A DNA stretch of 64,000 bases, taken from the NCBI RefSeq assembly GCF_000316625.1, contig NC_019676.1:4854501-4918500 (forward strand). The letters are read 5' to 3'. The notes under the pieces are model-generated. The model searched no databases. It saw only the letters and a program-made list of their open reading frames with translations, and was not told where the DNA came from. Shown in pieces: positions 1 through 8,462 of this stretch; position 1 is the first letter of the stretch, and each line of letters begins with the position of its first letter. This DNA is from Nostoc sp. PCC 7107 (lineage in GTDB: Bacteria; Cyanobacteriota; Cyanobacteriia; Cyanobacteriales; Nostocaceae). Both the position numbers and the translations under genes were made by a program.

Positions 1-1077
1 ACAAGTTTGCATAAATTCAAATTCTGCTGTTGACAAATTGACTATTTGGTAGTCGTAATTAAAAATACATTGACTCGGAAAACCATCAATACAAGGGTTT
101 AATTCGGGAATTGCGGATAAAAGAGTGTCATCACTTGACCAGTCAGTTTTGATGATAGGGGGACGACCAAGAAAAAATTCGTAGTGGGTAACTTCTGGGT
201 CGAGTAATTCTATTAAACGATATAACTGACGCTGATTGAGATTTTCGGCTCGTTTGATTAACTCTAGTGCTTTACCCAAAAGTCTATCTAACTGCCAAAA
301 ACCAGGATTTGAGAAGCTAATAAATTCTAAACCAGACGCATCAATTAATTCAAATAATGTCTCAACGTTGTAATCAACTTCTTGGGGATGAACGTACATA
401 TCCGCGAAGCATTCATCTCGCTGATTTTCCATTGCCCAGCGTTGTTTTTCGTATTTGACAATTCGATTATTTTCTGGTAGAGACGAAAATATTTTTCGTC
501 CGACTTGCACACCATCACGGTAGTCGCCGCGTTGTTCACCTTGGAGAAGGGCGATCGCTTTTTGCATGAGTTGAATTTCCCAACGTCCCAACTCACCATA
601 CACAAAAATGTGCATGAAACCGCCTGGGGCTAATTTCTTGGCTAAAGCTTGAATACCACGAATTGGGTCGGGGAGGTGATGTAATACCCCGACGCAATTA
701 ATGAAATCAAATTCACCTGGTAACTGCTCCACATCATAGATGCTGAGGTGATGAAACTCAACGCGGTTTGCGCCAGAACGCTGACAACGTTCTTTCGCCA
801 CAGCTAAAGCACCCGCACTCAAGTCAATACCAACTACAGAAGCTTGGGGGTTGAGATGAACCAAGTATTCTGTACCTACACCTGTACCGCAGCCAGCATC
901 TAAAATGCGAATATCTTGCTTTTGCGGTTTTTGACCTGTGCAGAAGTTATAAGCTGCTAACCAATTCCAACGCCAGTTATAGCCTGGGGGTGGTTCATCT
1001 AGCAAGGGTTCTGGAGGAAAGGGATAGGTATTGTAGAGTTTGGCAACAGCAGCACTAACGCTTTTGGAATCTGACAT
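1..1077 (-). CDS. Class I SAM-dependent methyltransferase (3' end cut by window edge)
   Basis: The reading frame is open from an ATG at 1077 to the left edge of the window (359 codons), so the C-terminus is missing. The N-terminal part has a clear Rossmann methyltransferase core: motif I LDAGCGTGVGTEYL near residue 50, an acidic second strand (VGIDLSAGAL), and a post-core GVLHHLPDP segment typical of methyltransferase family 11/25 proteins. It therefore binds S-adenosylmethionine. The substrate cannot be told. The C-terminal half beyond the fold (from about residue 190) is an extension of unrecognised type seen in cyanobacterial homologues. It is transcribed toward the left edge, away from nothing obviously related. 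Confidence 0.85.
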   Translation of the reverse strand, partial: MSDSKSVSAAVAKLYNTYPFPPEPLLDEPPPGYNWRWNWLAAYNFCTGQKPQKQDIRILDAGCGTGVGTEYLVHLNPQASVVGIDLSAGALAVAKERCQRSGANRVEFHHLSIYDVEQLPGEFDFINCVGVLHHLPDPIRGIQALAKKLAPGGFMHIFVYGELGRWEIQLMQKAIALLQGEQRGDYRDGVQVGRKIFSSLPENNRIVKYEKQRWAMENQRDECFADMYVHPQEVDYNVETLFELIDASGLEFISFSNPGFWQLDRLLGKALELIKRAENLNQRQLYRLIELLDPEVTHYEFFLGRPPIIKTDWSSDDTLLSAIPELNPCIDGFPSQCIFNYDYQIVNLSTAEFEFMQTC

Positions 1078-1164
1078 GATCAACAACATCGCAGTATTTC
1101 TGAGTTTACCGAAATGCTGGACATTTGTGATAAGAGTTTTTGAACGCTAAGAGGCGCGGAGTTG

Positions 1165-1551
1165 TTATTCCCGTTCTTGGTAGTCTTCAGCGGATTTTGG
1201 ATCTAGTTCCCAGCGGCGATCGTCGCGTTGTTCGAGAATATCATTGGTGCGGAGGAAAGCGCGATCGTCCATTTCTAAGCCGACGGCTGCTTCGATTTCT
1301 TCGGTGACATCTTGTTCAGGGACAGCGACTGTACCACCAACAGCTTCATCACCTACGGTATCTTGCCAATAAGTGTAACTGTCCTGACTGGTGACTTCGG
1401 GGCTATCAGGATACTCTGGGGTACTTTGATCAAGCGATCGCTCACCAATATTGTATCCTGGCAAGTCTTTCACTCCAGTGCCGTAAGATTCGGTAATTTC
1501 CTGTGGTAAATCTTCAGAATTAATTTCCTGATGTTGATTTTTTTCTGCCAT
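1165..1551 (-). CDS. DUF6335 family protein
   Basis: A 128-residue, very acidic soluble protein with no signal peptide or membrane segment. The C-terminal half carries the block EEIEAAVGLEMDDRA followed by a WELDPKSAEDYQER ending, which I recognise as the cyanobacterial DUF6335 family. Function is unknown. The first 60 residues are low-complexity and probably disordered. It stands alone on the minus strand, about 90 bp upstream of the methyltransferase and divergent from the stress-type genes that start at 1888. Confidence 0.8.
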   Translation of the reverse strand: MAEKNQHQEINSEDLPQEITESYGTGVKDLPGYNIGERSLDQSTPEYPDSPEVTSQDSYTYWQDTVGDEAVGGTVAVPEQDVTEEIEAAVGLEMDDRAFLRTNDILEQRDDRRWELDPKSAEDYQERE

Positions 1552-1887
1552 AATATCTGCCTTTTCTGCCTCCTTACAATAACGTTTTTGTTAGCAAAAT
1601 TTGTCTCACTTTAGAAGTACAACTTTAGAGATAAAAAAATCTATCCCCTTAGAACGAAGTTAAGGTAGTTTTTACAGCCTAATCTTGTAAGTGTAAATTC
1701 AAGGTCAAGCAACTTGTAGTTGAATCTGTTAGTTATGAGTTAGAAGTTATCAACTCACACAACAAAATCCCCCAATTCTTGCTTCTTAACTCATAACTTT
1801 TTTTGGTTAAGAAATCACTATTTGTATTTTTATTCCTGAAACTTCTCATACTCATAGTGTTGAGTTTTTTTTCAGCGGAGGTAGAAA

Positions 1888-2289
1888 GTGGAATATCAAG
1901 AGTTTATTATCCATGTTCAAAGCCTATCTCAATCCACTTCTCTTGAGGAGGCGGAAGTTGCTACTCGCGCGACATTAGAAACTATCAAGGAACGTATTGC
2001 AGACAGTGACATTCAATATTTAGCTGCTCAACTTCCACAAGAATTAAGTCACTATTTACAAGTTCAAACACCAGCCAGTAGTCAAACCTTTAATCTCCAA
2101 GAGTTTATTCACCGTGTTAGTCAAAAAGAAAATATAGCACCCACTACTACAGCAATTCATGTCCGGGCAGTTTTTGCTGTGTTGCAAAATGCTATGAAAC
2201 CAGAAACTTTTTCTAAGTTTCAAGCCCATTTTACTCACGATTACGAAGAACTTTTTGCTGCACCACCAACTAGCGAAGTACCTGCTTAA
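1888..2289 (+). CDS. DUF2267 domain-containing protein
   Basis: A 133-residue soluble helical protein matching the DUF2267 pattern: an N-terminal segment (EYQEFIIHVQSLSQSTSLEEAE) and a second similar half starting FNLQEFIHRVSQ, suggesting two related helical repeats. It starts with GTG; a strong GGAGGT lies 5 nt upstream at 1877-1882, which fixes the start. DUF2267 proteins are often found with stress or envelope genes, but no biochemical role is established. It is 54 bp upstream of the DJ-1/ferritin-like gene, so co-transcription is likely. Confidence 0.85.
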   Translation: MEYQEFIIHVQSLSQSTSLEEAEVATRATLETIKERIADSDIQYLAAQLPQELSHYLQVQTPASSQTFNLQEFIHRVSQKENIAPTTTAIHVRAVFAVLQNAMKPETFSKFQAHFTHDYEELFAAPPTSEVPA

Positions 2290-2343
2290 TTCAACATTGT
2301 TAATTGTAAAAAATCCACCATATTAATTACAATAGGTAAATCT

Positions 2344-3441
2344 ATGTCATATCAAAACAATCATTCTGGGAAGAAAAAAGTTGCAATTCTAATTGAAAAT
2401 GATGTCGAAGATGCAGAATTTACTATTCCTTGTAATGGGTTGAAACAAGCGGGGATGGATGTAGTTGTCCTCGGTTCACGGATGAACGAAAAATACAAAG
2501 GTAAACGCGGTAGAGTTTCCGTTCAACCTGATGGTACAACCACAGAAGCGATCGCCTCAGAATTTGATGCAGTGGTAATCCCTGGTGGGATGGCTCCCGA
2601 TAAAATGCGCCGCAACCCTAATACAGTGCGCTTTGTCCAAGAAGCTATGCAACAAGGAAAACTTGTCGCCGCAGTTTGTCACGGGCCACAATTATTAATT
2701 GAAGGTGATTTGCTCAGAGATAGACGCGCTACAGGTTTTGTTGCTATCCGTCGAGATATGATCAATGCGGGTGCAAATTATCAAGATGAAGCACTTGTAG
2801 TTGATGGTAATTTAATTACTTCCCGCGAACCTGGAGACTTGGCAATTTTCACTACAGCTATTCTCAGTCGCTTGGGTTATGGCGGTAAAGATGTAGCACT
2901 TCCAGAAGAGACAGACACTAACGCTGAATGGTGGAAAATTGCTGATGCTTGGGGTGGTTCAACTAAAGGTGAAATTGCTAAAGGGTTAAATACTGCTTTG
3001 AGTGGTGAACGTTACTCTCTAGAAGCTTTAGAAAAGTATTACGAAAAAGAGTCTAATACTCAAGCGAAAGTTATTTTTCAAGAGATGATGGCTAAGAAAC
3101 AACGCCACATTGAAATATTAGAAACCCACCTCAATAGATTAGGTGAAAAACCTTCTTTGGCAGCAAATATTGCCAATCAATATGCAAAAGTCAAAACTGC
3201 CATGTCTGGTAGTGATGATATTTATCAAATGCGTTGCGCTTTGGGTGATTTGCAAACAGGTATCGGCGACATTGGTAATTTGTCTGCCATGTTTACTGAC
3301 CCAGTAGCAACGGCTATTTTTAAACAAATTTACCGTGATTTATTAAGAGATGAACAACGCCTAGTAGAGCTATATCAGTTACGACTGGGTGCTAAAGTGC
3401 AATCTCCTAAGCCAACTAGTGGTGCTGCGGTGTCTATGTAA
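2344..3441 (+). CDS. DJ-1/PfpI family protein fused to a C-terminal ferritin-like helical domain
   Basis: 365 residues. Residues 12-175 form a DJ-1/PfpI (class I glutamine amidotransferase-like) domain: VAILIEND, the acidic E24, VVIPGGMAPD near residue 78, and the nucleophile elbow AVCHGPQ with Cys112. Relatives include general stress protein 18 and protein/nucleotide deglycases, but the reaction here cannot be assigned. Residues about 185-365 are a separate all-helical segment with repeated Glu/His spacing (KRHIEILE-like, then DEQRLVEL), resembling ferritin-like/DUF892-type helices. The fusion is longer than ordinary PfpI proteins (about 170-190 residues). Likely cytoplasmic stress role, probably co-expressed with the DUF2267 gene upstream and the SRPBCC gene downstream. 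Confidence 0.8.
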   Translation: MSYQNNHSGKKKVAILIENDVEDAEFTIPCNGLKQAGMDVVVLGSRMNEKYKGKRGRVSVQPDGTTTEAIASEFDAVVIPGGMAPDKMRRNPNTVRFVQEAMQQGKLVAAVCHGPQLLIEGDLLRDRRATGFVAIRRDMINAGANYQDEALVVDGNLITSREPGDLAIFTTAILSRLGYGGKDVALPEETDTNAEWWKIADAWGGSTKGEIAKGLNTALSGERYSLEALEKYYEKESNTQAKVIFQEMMAKKQRHIEILETHLNRLGEKPSLAANIANQYAKVKTAMSGSDDIYQMRCALGDLQTGIGDIGNLSAMFTDPVATAIFKQIYRDLLRDEQRLVELYQLRLGAKVQSPKPTSGAAVSM

Positions 3442-3443
3442 AA

Positions 3444-3495
3444 AGAACCGCAGAGGCGCAGAGGCCGCAGAGAAATACAAGCTCGCCTCTGCGAT
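3444..3495. repeat. Dispersed intergenic repeat (CGCAGAGG-type)
   Basis: The spacer between the DJ-1 and SRPBCC genes contains ccgcagaggcgcagagg and then ctcgcctctgcg, which can pair as a hairpin. Related GC-rich 'cgcaaaggcgcaaagg' and 'cctctgcgtctctg' stretches recur at about 37060, 50331 and 53890, so this is a dispersed repeat. Confidence 0.6.
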
Positions 3496-3537
3496 CGCAT
3501 TAGGGAGATATTAACGCAAACAGTAATCTAAAATTGT

Positions 3538-4233
3538 ATGACTTCTACAGGCGATCGCACAACTAAAACTCCCCCAGAAGCTAATGAGATGGAACGCTGG
3601 GCTTCTCTCATTGGCGGTGGGGCTATGGTACTCACAGGTTTAAGCCAACGCTCTTTAAAAGGTGTATTAACTGCACTGGCTGGCGGTGGTTTAGTTTATC
3701 AAGGTTTAACTAAGCAAAGCACAATTCAGCAAGCACAGGATGTTATTGGCATTAATAAACCCATCAAAGTTGAAAAGACGGTAACTATTAATAAACCAGC
3801 CGATGAACTTTACCGTTTTTGGCAAAACTTTGAGCAGTTACCCAGCTTTATGAAGCATCTCCAATCGGTGACGGTGTACGATGCAAAACGCTCTCATTGG
3901 ATTGCAAAAGCGCCCTTGGCTAACAATGTCGAATGGGATGCAGAGATTCTCGAAGATAGAGAAAACGAGTTTATTTCTTGGGCTTCTGTCGAAGGTGCAG
4001 ATATTGATAATTCTGGCTTTGTCAGATTTAAAAAAGCCCCAGGCGATCGCGGTACGGAAGTCAAAGTAGTTTTAGAATACAACATCCCCGGCGGCGGATT
4101 AACTGCGGCTCTCGCCAAACTTTTTGGTGAAGAACCAGAACAACAAATTGGTGATGACTTGCGCCGCTTCAAAATGCTCATGGAAGCCGGAGAAATCGCC
4201 ACAACGGAAGGTCAGCCAACAGGAAGTAGGTAG
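3538..4233 (+). CDS. DUF2892 membrane segment plus SRPBCC (START-like) domain protein
   Basis: 231 residues. Residues about 18-72 are a glycine-rich hydrophobic DUF2892-type hairpin (ERWASLIGGG ... LTALAGGGLVYQG). From residue 79 an SRPBCC fold begins (VEKTVTINKPADELYRFWQNFEQLPSFMKHLQSV), the lipid- or ligand-binding coenzyme Q-binding/START-like family, ending with a helix containing RRFKMLMEAGE. This architecture is common in bacterial stress-associated gene sets, where it is presumed to bind a hydrophobic ligand at the membrane. No enzymatic motif is visible. It is co-oriented between the DJ-1 gene and the alcohol dehydrogenases. Confidence 0.82.
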   Translation: MTSTGDRTTKTPPEANEMERWASLIGGGAMVLTGLSQRSLKGVLTALAGGGLVYQGLTKQSTIQQAQDVIGINKPIKVEKTVTINKPADELYRFWQNFEQLPSFMKHLQSVTVYDAKRSHWIAKAPLANNVEWDAEILEDRENEFISWASVEGADIDNSGFVRFKKAPGDRGTEVKVVLEYNIPGGGLTAALAKLFGEEPEQQIGDDLRRFKMLMEAGEIATTEGQPTGSR

Positions 4234-4290
4234 AAGAGAGGGTGTAAGGGTGTAGGGGTGTAAAGGAACAGAGGAAGAATATACTACTCA

Positions 4291-4341
4291 GCAACGCCAC
4301 TTGCTTCAAGTCGGCAAAGCCGCCCAACGCAGTGGCTCCTC
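4291..4341. repeat. Palindromic dispersed repeat, copy 1
   Basis: Imperfect hairpin: outer arms GCCACT (4296-4301) and AGTGGC (4331-4336), inner stem CGGC-AAA-GCCG (4312-4322). A second copy at 51321-51372 keeps both stems through compensatory changes. It lies just upstream of the first alcohol dehydrogenase. Confidence 0.75.
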
Positions 4342-4389
4342 AGCACTTAGCACTTTTAACTAATGACTATTGACTATGGACTAATATTT

Positions 4390-5586
4390 ATGAAAGCAGT
4401 CTGTTGGCAAGGTGCTAATGAAGTGCGGGTGGAATCAGTACCAGACCCGAAGATTCTGAATCCCCGCGATGCGATTATTAAAATAACTTCCACCGCTATA
4501 TGTGGTTCTGACTTACATATATATGGCGGCTATATCCCGACAGTCCAAAAAGGTGACATTATTGGTCACGAATTTATGGGTGAAGTCGTTGAAGTTGGTA
4601 AGGGAGTCAATAATTTAAAAATAGGCGTAGACGCGAAGCGGCTTCTCCCTGGAGATCGCGTTGTTGTTCCTTCAACAATTGGTTGTGGTAACTGTGCTTA
4701 TTGCCAGCGGGATATGTGGTCGCTGTGCGATAATTCCAATCCCAACAGTTGGCTAGAAGAAAAGTTATTTGGCAATGTCACCTCAGCAATTTACGGCTAT
4801 TCTCACCTCTTAGGTGGCTATGCAGGCGCACAAGCAGAATATATCCGCGTACCATTTGCTGATGTTGGCGTTGTCAAGGTTCCATCAGATATACCCGACG
4901 AGAAACTATTGTTCATCTCCGACGCTATCCCTACTGGCTATATGGGAGCAGAACTCTGTGATATTCAGCCAGGCGATACGGTAGCTGTTTGGGGTAGCGG
5001 TGCAGTGGGACTGTTCGCCATGATTAGTGCCTATATGATGGGTGCAGAAAAAGTAATTGCGATCGACCGCTTCCCGGAACGCTTAGAAATGGCAAGAAAA
5101 TATGCCAAAGCCGAAGTAATTAACTACGAAGAAGTTAATACAGGTGAAGCATTAAAAGAAATGACTGGCGGACGCGGCCCTGATGCTTGCATTGATGCAG
5201 TCGGTTTAGAAGCGCACGGTGTTGGTTTAGAAGACTTCTACGACCAGACAAAACAAAAGCTCAGATTAGAAACCGATCGTCCCCACGTATTAAGAGAAAT
5301 GATGGTCGCCTGTCGTAAAGGTGGCACTCTGGCAATTATGGGTGTTTATGGCGGATTTGTAGACAAAATACCCTTGGGTGCAGCTTTTAACAAAGGTCTA
5401 ACCTTCAGAATGGGACAAATGCACGGACAGAAATATATGCGTTTGTTACTCCAGCAAATCTTGGACGGTAAACTTGATCCTTCTTTTGTGATAACTCATC
5501 AACTCCCACTAGAAGAAGCGGCTCACGGTTATCACATTTTTCAACAGAAAAAAGACAACTGTGTCAAAGTCGTCCTCAAACCATGA
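4390..5586 (+). CDS. Zinc-dependent alcohol dehydrogenase (formaldehyde dehydrogenase-like), paralogue 1
   Basis: 398 residues, medium-chain zinc dehydrogenase (MDR). Catalytic-zinc residues lie in AICGSDLH (Cys38) and GHEFMGEV (His60). The structural-zinc lobe is GCGNCAYCQRDMWSLC (four Cys, from residue 98), and the NAD-binding glycine motif is VWGSGAVG. Close relatives are annotated as glutathione-dependent formaldehyde or zinc alcohol dehydrogenases; the substrate is not determined. An upstream in-frame ATG exists at 4363, but this start is chosen because it aligns with the 398-residue paralogue at 6250. Residues 80-88 (VDAKRLLPG) look like an inserted repeat that splits the usual K-x-GDRVVV segment. 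The same insertion is in the paralogue. Confidence 0.9.
   Translation: MKAVCWQGANEVRVESVPDPKILNPRDAIIKITSTAICGSDLHIYGGYIPTVQKGDIIGHEFMGEVVEVGKGVNNLKIGVDAKRLLPGDRVVVPSTIGCGNCAYCQRDMWSLCDNSNPNSWLEEKLFGNVTSAIYGYSHLLGGYAGAQAEYIRVPFADVGVVKVPSDIPDEKLLFISDAIPTGYMGAELCDIQPGDTVAVWGSGAVGLFAMISAYMMGAEKVIAIDRFPERLEMARKYAKAEVINYEEVNTGEALKEMTGGRGPDACIDAVGLEAHGVGLEDFYDQTKQKLRLETDRPHVLREMMVACRKGGTLAIMGVYGGFVDKIPLGAAFNKGLTFRMGQMHGQKYMRLLLQQILDGKLDPSFVITHQLPLEEAAHGYHIFQQKKDNCVKVVLKP
4621..4661 (+). repeat. Dispersed repeat inserted in frame in alcohol dehydrogenase 1
   Basis: The core gcgtagacgcgaagcggctt matches the intergenic repeat at 8688-8710 at 21 of 23 positions when extended by three bases. The stretch 4617-4661 is identical except for one base to 6477-6521 in the paralogue, while the flanking coding sequence has diverged more. 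It adds about nine codons without breaking the frame. Confidence 0.75.
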
Positions 5587-5643
5587 ATTGGCTAATCGCC
5601 ATTCAGTTGTACACACAAATAAATAAAACAAATGAGGTTATTT

Positions 5644-6030
5644 ATGAAGCAAGTGATTTCTAGCTTACGCAAAATTATCGTTGTTTTCTTAGTAGGATTT
5701 ATGTTCTTACTAGGTCAAGCTTTTAGCTTTGTGAGCGTAGCCCAAGCTGATGTGAAAACTCCCGAAGGAACTTATTACAAAGGCGTACCCGAAGGACTAA
5801 ACAACAACATTCAAAACGATAACCAAGTCAGAAATGCTCAGTCTAAACTTAAAGGTGCGGCTGATAATATCCGCGAAAAACTTAACTTAGATGAAGATAC
5901 TCCTAGAGCTACAAAAGAGTTTCTCAAAGATGCAAAAAATAGAGTTGGTAATGCAGTTGAGCCAGCCACAGGAAGCAGAGAAGGCTATTACCAAAATCCT
6001 CCTAGCAAACAACTTAGAGATAGAACATAA
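5644..6030 (+). CDS. Small secreted hypothetical protein
   Basis: 128 residues with a clear signal peptide (KKxx-type basic start, hydrophobic core IIVVFLVGFMFLLGQAF, likely cleavage after VAQA near residue 36). The mature part is short, polar and helix-prone (ADNIREKLNLDEDTPRATKEFLKDAKNRVG), with a Tyr/Asn/Pro-rich tail. I do not recognise a named family. An ATG at 5632 is also in frame, but GAGGT at 5635-5639 sits at the right distance only for the ATG at 5644. It lies between the two alcohol dehydrogenase copies, all in the same direction. A periplasmic or thylakoid-lumen location is likely. Confidence 0.75.
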   Translation: MKQVISSLRKIIVVFLVGFMFLLGQAFSFVSVAQADVKTPEGTYYKGVPEGLNNNIQNDNQVRNAQSKLKGAADNIREKLNLDEDTPRATKEFLKDAKNRVGNAVEPATGSREGYYQNPPSKQLRDRT

Positions 6031-6180
6031 AGCAAAAGTAAAAAGTAAAAAGGCAAAGGTAAAAAAATAGCTATAGCTATGTAGGGTGTGTAAGGCGCGT
6101 CTTTTAGATATGATTTTTCACAAAAAAGATAATCAAAGCGCCTAACGCACCTGTTTATTTAGCTATTAGTTCCATTAGTT

Positions 6181-6196
6181 ATTTGTTATAACAAAT
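6181..6196. repeat. Perfect 16-bp palindrome upstream of alcohol dehydrogenase 2
   Basis: ATTTGTTATAACAAAT is a perfect inverted repeat within a stretch of tandem atgacaaa-type heptamers (6181-6245) preceding the ATG at 6250. Such short tandem heptamers are common in heterocystous cyanobacteria. A regulatory role is possible but not shown. Confidence 0.5.
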
Positions 6197-6249
6197 GACA
6201 AATAACAAACAACTAATGACCAAGAACAAATGACAAAGGACTAAAAATT

Positions 6250-7446
6250 ATGAAAGCAGTTTGCTGGCACGGAGCAAACGACGTGCGGGTAGAAACGGTT
6301 CCCGACCCAAAAATTCTTAACCCGCGTGATGCCATTATTAAAATTACTTCCACAGCAATTTGTGGCTCAGATTTACATATTTATGATGGTTACATTCCCA
6401 CCATGCAAAAAGGAGATATCCTTGGGCATGAATTCATGGGGGAAGTTGTAGAATTAGGCAGTGAAGTTAAGAATGTCAAAATAGGCGTAGACGCGAAGCG
6501 GCTTCTCCTTGGAGATCGCGTCGTCGTTCCCTTCACAATATCCTGCGGTAACTGTTTTTTCTGCCAGCGTGATTTATGGTCACTTTGTGATAACTCCAAC
6601 CCAAATGCTTGGATGACAGAAATGCAAATGGGCTACTCACCAGCAGGCTTATTTGGTTACTCACACTTATTTGGTGGTTACGCTGGCGGACAAGCCGAGT
6701 ATGCACGCGTACCCTTTGCAGATGTTGGCTTATTCAAAATTCCTGATCATCTTACCGACGAGCAAGTTTTATTTTTAACAGACATTTTCCCGACTGGTTA
6801 CATGGCAGCAGAAAACTGCAACATCAAACCCGGCGATATCGTGGCTATTTGGGGTTGCGGCCCAGTCGGGCAATTTGCCATTAAAAGTGCTTTTCTCCTC
6901 GTTGCGGAACGCGTTATTGCCATAGACCGCATCCCTGAACGCCTGCAAATGGCTAAAGAACAAGGTAAAGCCGAAGTCCTCAATTACGAAGAGGTAGATG
7001 TTGGCGAAGCACTTAAAGAGATGACAGGCGGTCGTGGCCCCGATGCTTGCATTGATGCTGTAGGTATGGAAGCACATGGCACAGATGCAATGGCTATCTA
7101 CGACAAAGTAAAACAAGCAGTCCGGCTAGAAACAGACCGTCCAACAGCCTTACGCCAAGTAATTCTGTCTGCGGGAAAAGGTGGTCATGTGTCAATTGCT
7201 GGAGTATATGGCGGTTTCCTCGACAAAATACCAATGGGTTCGGCTATGAATAAAGGTCTCACGTTCAAAATGGGACAAACCCACGTTCATAGATACTTAA
7301 AACCTTTGCTCAATCACATTGAAAACGGTGATCTTGACCCTTCATTTGTAATCACTCACACTCTACCTTTAGACCAAGCACCCCACGGCTACCAAATTTT
7401 TAAAGAGAAAAAAGATAACTGTATCAAAGTTGTTCTTAAACCATAA
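6250..7446 (+). CDS. Zinc-dependent alcohol dehydrogenase (formaldehyde dehydrogenase-like), paralogue 2
   Basis: 398 residues, colinear with the copy at 4390 and sharing the same opening (MKAVCW-GAN-VRVE-VPDPK). It keeps the catalytic zinc ligands ([16 protein letters not shown]), the four-Cys structural zinc lobe [16 protein letters not shown] and the nucleotide-binding turn IWGCGPVG. It is a tandem duplicate separated only by the small secreted gene. The same nine-residue insert (VDAKRLLLG) is present at the same site. The 15-bp gap to the downstream cupin gene indicates an operon. Function in aldehyde/alcohol detoxification is inferred from family membership only. Confidence 0.9.
   Translation: MKAVCWHGANDVRVETVPDPKILNPRDAIIKITSTAICGSDLHIYDGYIPTMQKGDILGHEFMGEVVELGSEVKNVKIGVDAKRLLLGDRVVVPFTISCGNCFFCQRDLWSLCDNSNPNAWMTEMQMGYSPAGLFGYSHLFGGYAGGQAEYARVPFADVGLFKIPDHLTDEQVLFLTDIFPTGYMAAENCNIKPGDIVAIWGCGPVGQFAIKSAFLLVAERVIAIDRIPERLQMAKEQGKAEVLNYEEVDVGEALKEMTGGRGPDACIDAVGMEAHGTDAMAIYDKVKQAVRLETDRPTALRQVILSAGKGGHVSIAGVYGGFLDKIPMGSAMNKGLTFKMGQTHVHRYLKPLLNHIENGDLDPSFVITHTLPLDQAPHGYQIFKEKKDNCIKVVLKP
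6481..6521 (+). repeat. Dispersed repeat inserted in frame in alcohol dehydrogenase 2
   Basis: Same repeat as 4621-4661, differing by one base (ctccttgg against ctccctgg), at the homologous position of the duplicated gene. The local identity is clearly higher than in adjacent codons. Confidence 0.75.
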
Positions 7447-7461
7447 AGTGGGTAATTAAAT

Positions 7462-7803
7462 ATGACTGACACAAGCGTTAAAAAAGTAGATTCTAGCCAT
7501 TCACCCAAAGGTCAAGATGGTCAGAAATATCTAGCTTCTGGCAAATCACTTTCAATGCGCCTTTGGGAAAATGAACAACCAGGAAAAGATAAACAACCAA
7601 CTGCACGGGACTATGAAACTGTTGGTTATGTAATTAATGGTCGTGCAGAATTGCATATAGAAGGGCAAATGGTTTTGCTAGAGCCTGGTAGTTCTTGGGT
7701 TGTTCCCAAAGGTTCACAACATACCTACAAAATCCTGGAACCATTCACCGCAGTGGAAGCAACTAGTCCACCCGCTCAAGTTCATGGGCGTGATGAAAAT
7801 TAA
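7462..7803 (+). CDS. Small cupin domain protein
   Basis: 113 residues with a single cupin barrel: the first motif region (YETVGYVINGRAELHIEGQMVLLEPGSSWVVP) and the second motif region (GSQHTYKILEPFTAVEATSP). Only some of the metal-binding His/Glu positions are obvious, so metal dependence is uncertain. It begins 15 bp after alcohol dehydrogenase 2 and is followed by a strong terminator, so it closes that transcription unit. Function unknown; small cupins near oxidoreductases may sense or bind a metabolite. Confidence 0.82.
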   Translation: MTDTSVKKVDSSHSPKGQDGQKYLASGKSLSMRLWENEQPGKDKQPTARDYETVGYVINGRAELHIEGQMVLLEPGSSWVVPKGSQHTYKILEPFTAVEATSPPAQVHGRDEN

Positions 7804-7842
7804 GTTTTCATAGTTTACCTAACTTCTATGCCTATAGTTTAT

Positions 7843-7879
7843 AAAGTGCGTTTAGTTTTTACTAACGCACTTTTTTTTA
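7843..7879 (+). terminator. Intrinsic terminator after cupin gene
   Basis: AAAGTGCGTTTAGT, a short T loop, and ACTAACGCACTT form a near-perfect stem followed by a T run (ttttttttatt), 40 bp after the cupin stop codon. Confidence 0.85.
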
Positions 7880-7948
7880 TTTCGCACATAGCATAAAAAC
7901 TCCGCATTACTTTGCGCTTTTATTGGTGTTACTCTGCGTTTAATAATA

Positions 7949-8326
7949 TTATTGCTGAGTGTTTGGTAAGGCAGATTTTAACCGAGTAACTGTGCTTTTA
8001 CGAATGCGATCGCTTTTTCGCACACCACCAGCCATTTCATATTCGTTGCTGTCGTTACCATACTTAAACGCAACTCCCAGCAGCATTTTTTCACATAGGG
8101 CGCTCAAATTTTTTTCTAGCCGTTCAATTTCAGTTCTAGAAGCATCCAGTACTGCCAATGCTGTATTGTGAGTATCAATTTTGGCAGTTAACTGATCAAT
8201 TTGTTGCTGCATATAGTCCAGACTATTATTGTCACCAAAATCAATATTTGGATCAATAGCTTTGAGTCCAGAAGCTCGAAGTTGAGCTTTTGCAAGTATG
8301 CGAGATGTGCGTTTTGCACGCGGCAT
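7949..8326 (-). CDS. Hypothetical protein with coiled coil
   Basis: 125 residues, soluble, basic at both ends. The middle (about residues 35-85: YMQQQIDQLTAKID ... SRTEIERLEKNLSALCEKML) has heptad-like spacing and probably forms a coiled coil. The C-terminus RKSDRIRKSTVTRLKSALPN is basic and could contact nucleic acid, though this is only a guess. A good GGAGTACATCT-like leader precedes the ATG at 8326. It stands alone, convergent with the cupin gene. I do not recognise a named family. Confidence 0.65.
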   Translation of the reverse strand: MPRAKRTSRILAKAQLRASGLKAIDPNIDFGDNNSLDYMQQQIDQLTAKIDTHNTALAVLDASRTEIERLEKNLSALCEKMLLGVAFKYGNDSNEYEMAGGVRKSDRIRKSTVTRLKSALPNTQQ

Positions 8327-8462
8327 AGATGTACTCCTGTAATGATGATAGTGTTAGCTTGTCTCAAATTAGCTGTAATCTGGCTCAGGAAAAATCACAA
8401 AAATCAGTATTTTATAGAACAATCGGCTTAAGTATTATTATGTAATGATGTAGGCGTTATTG

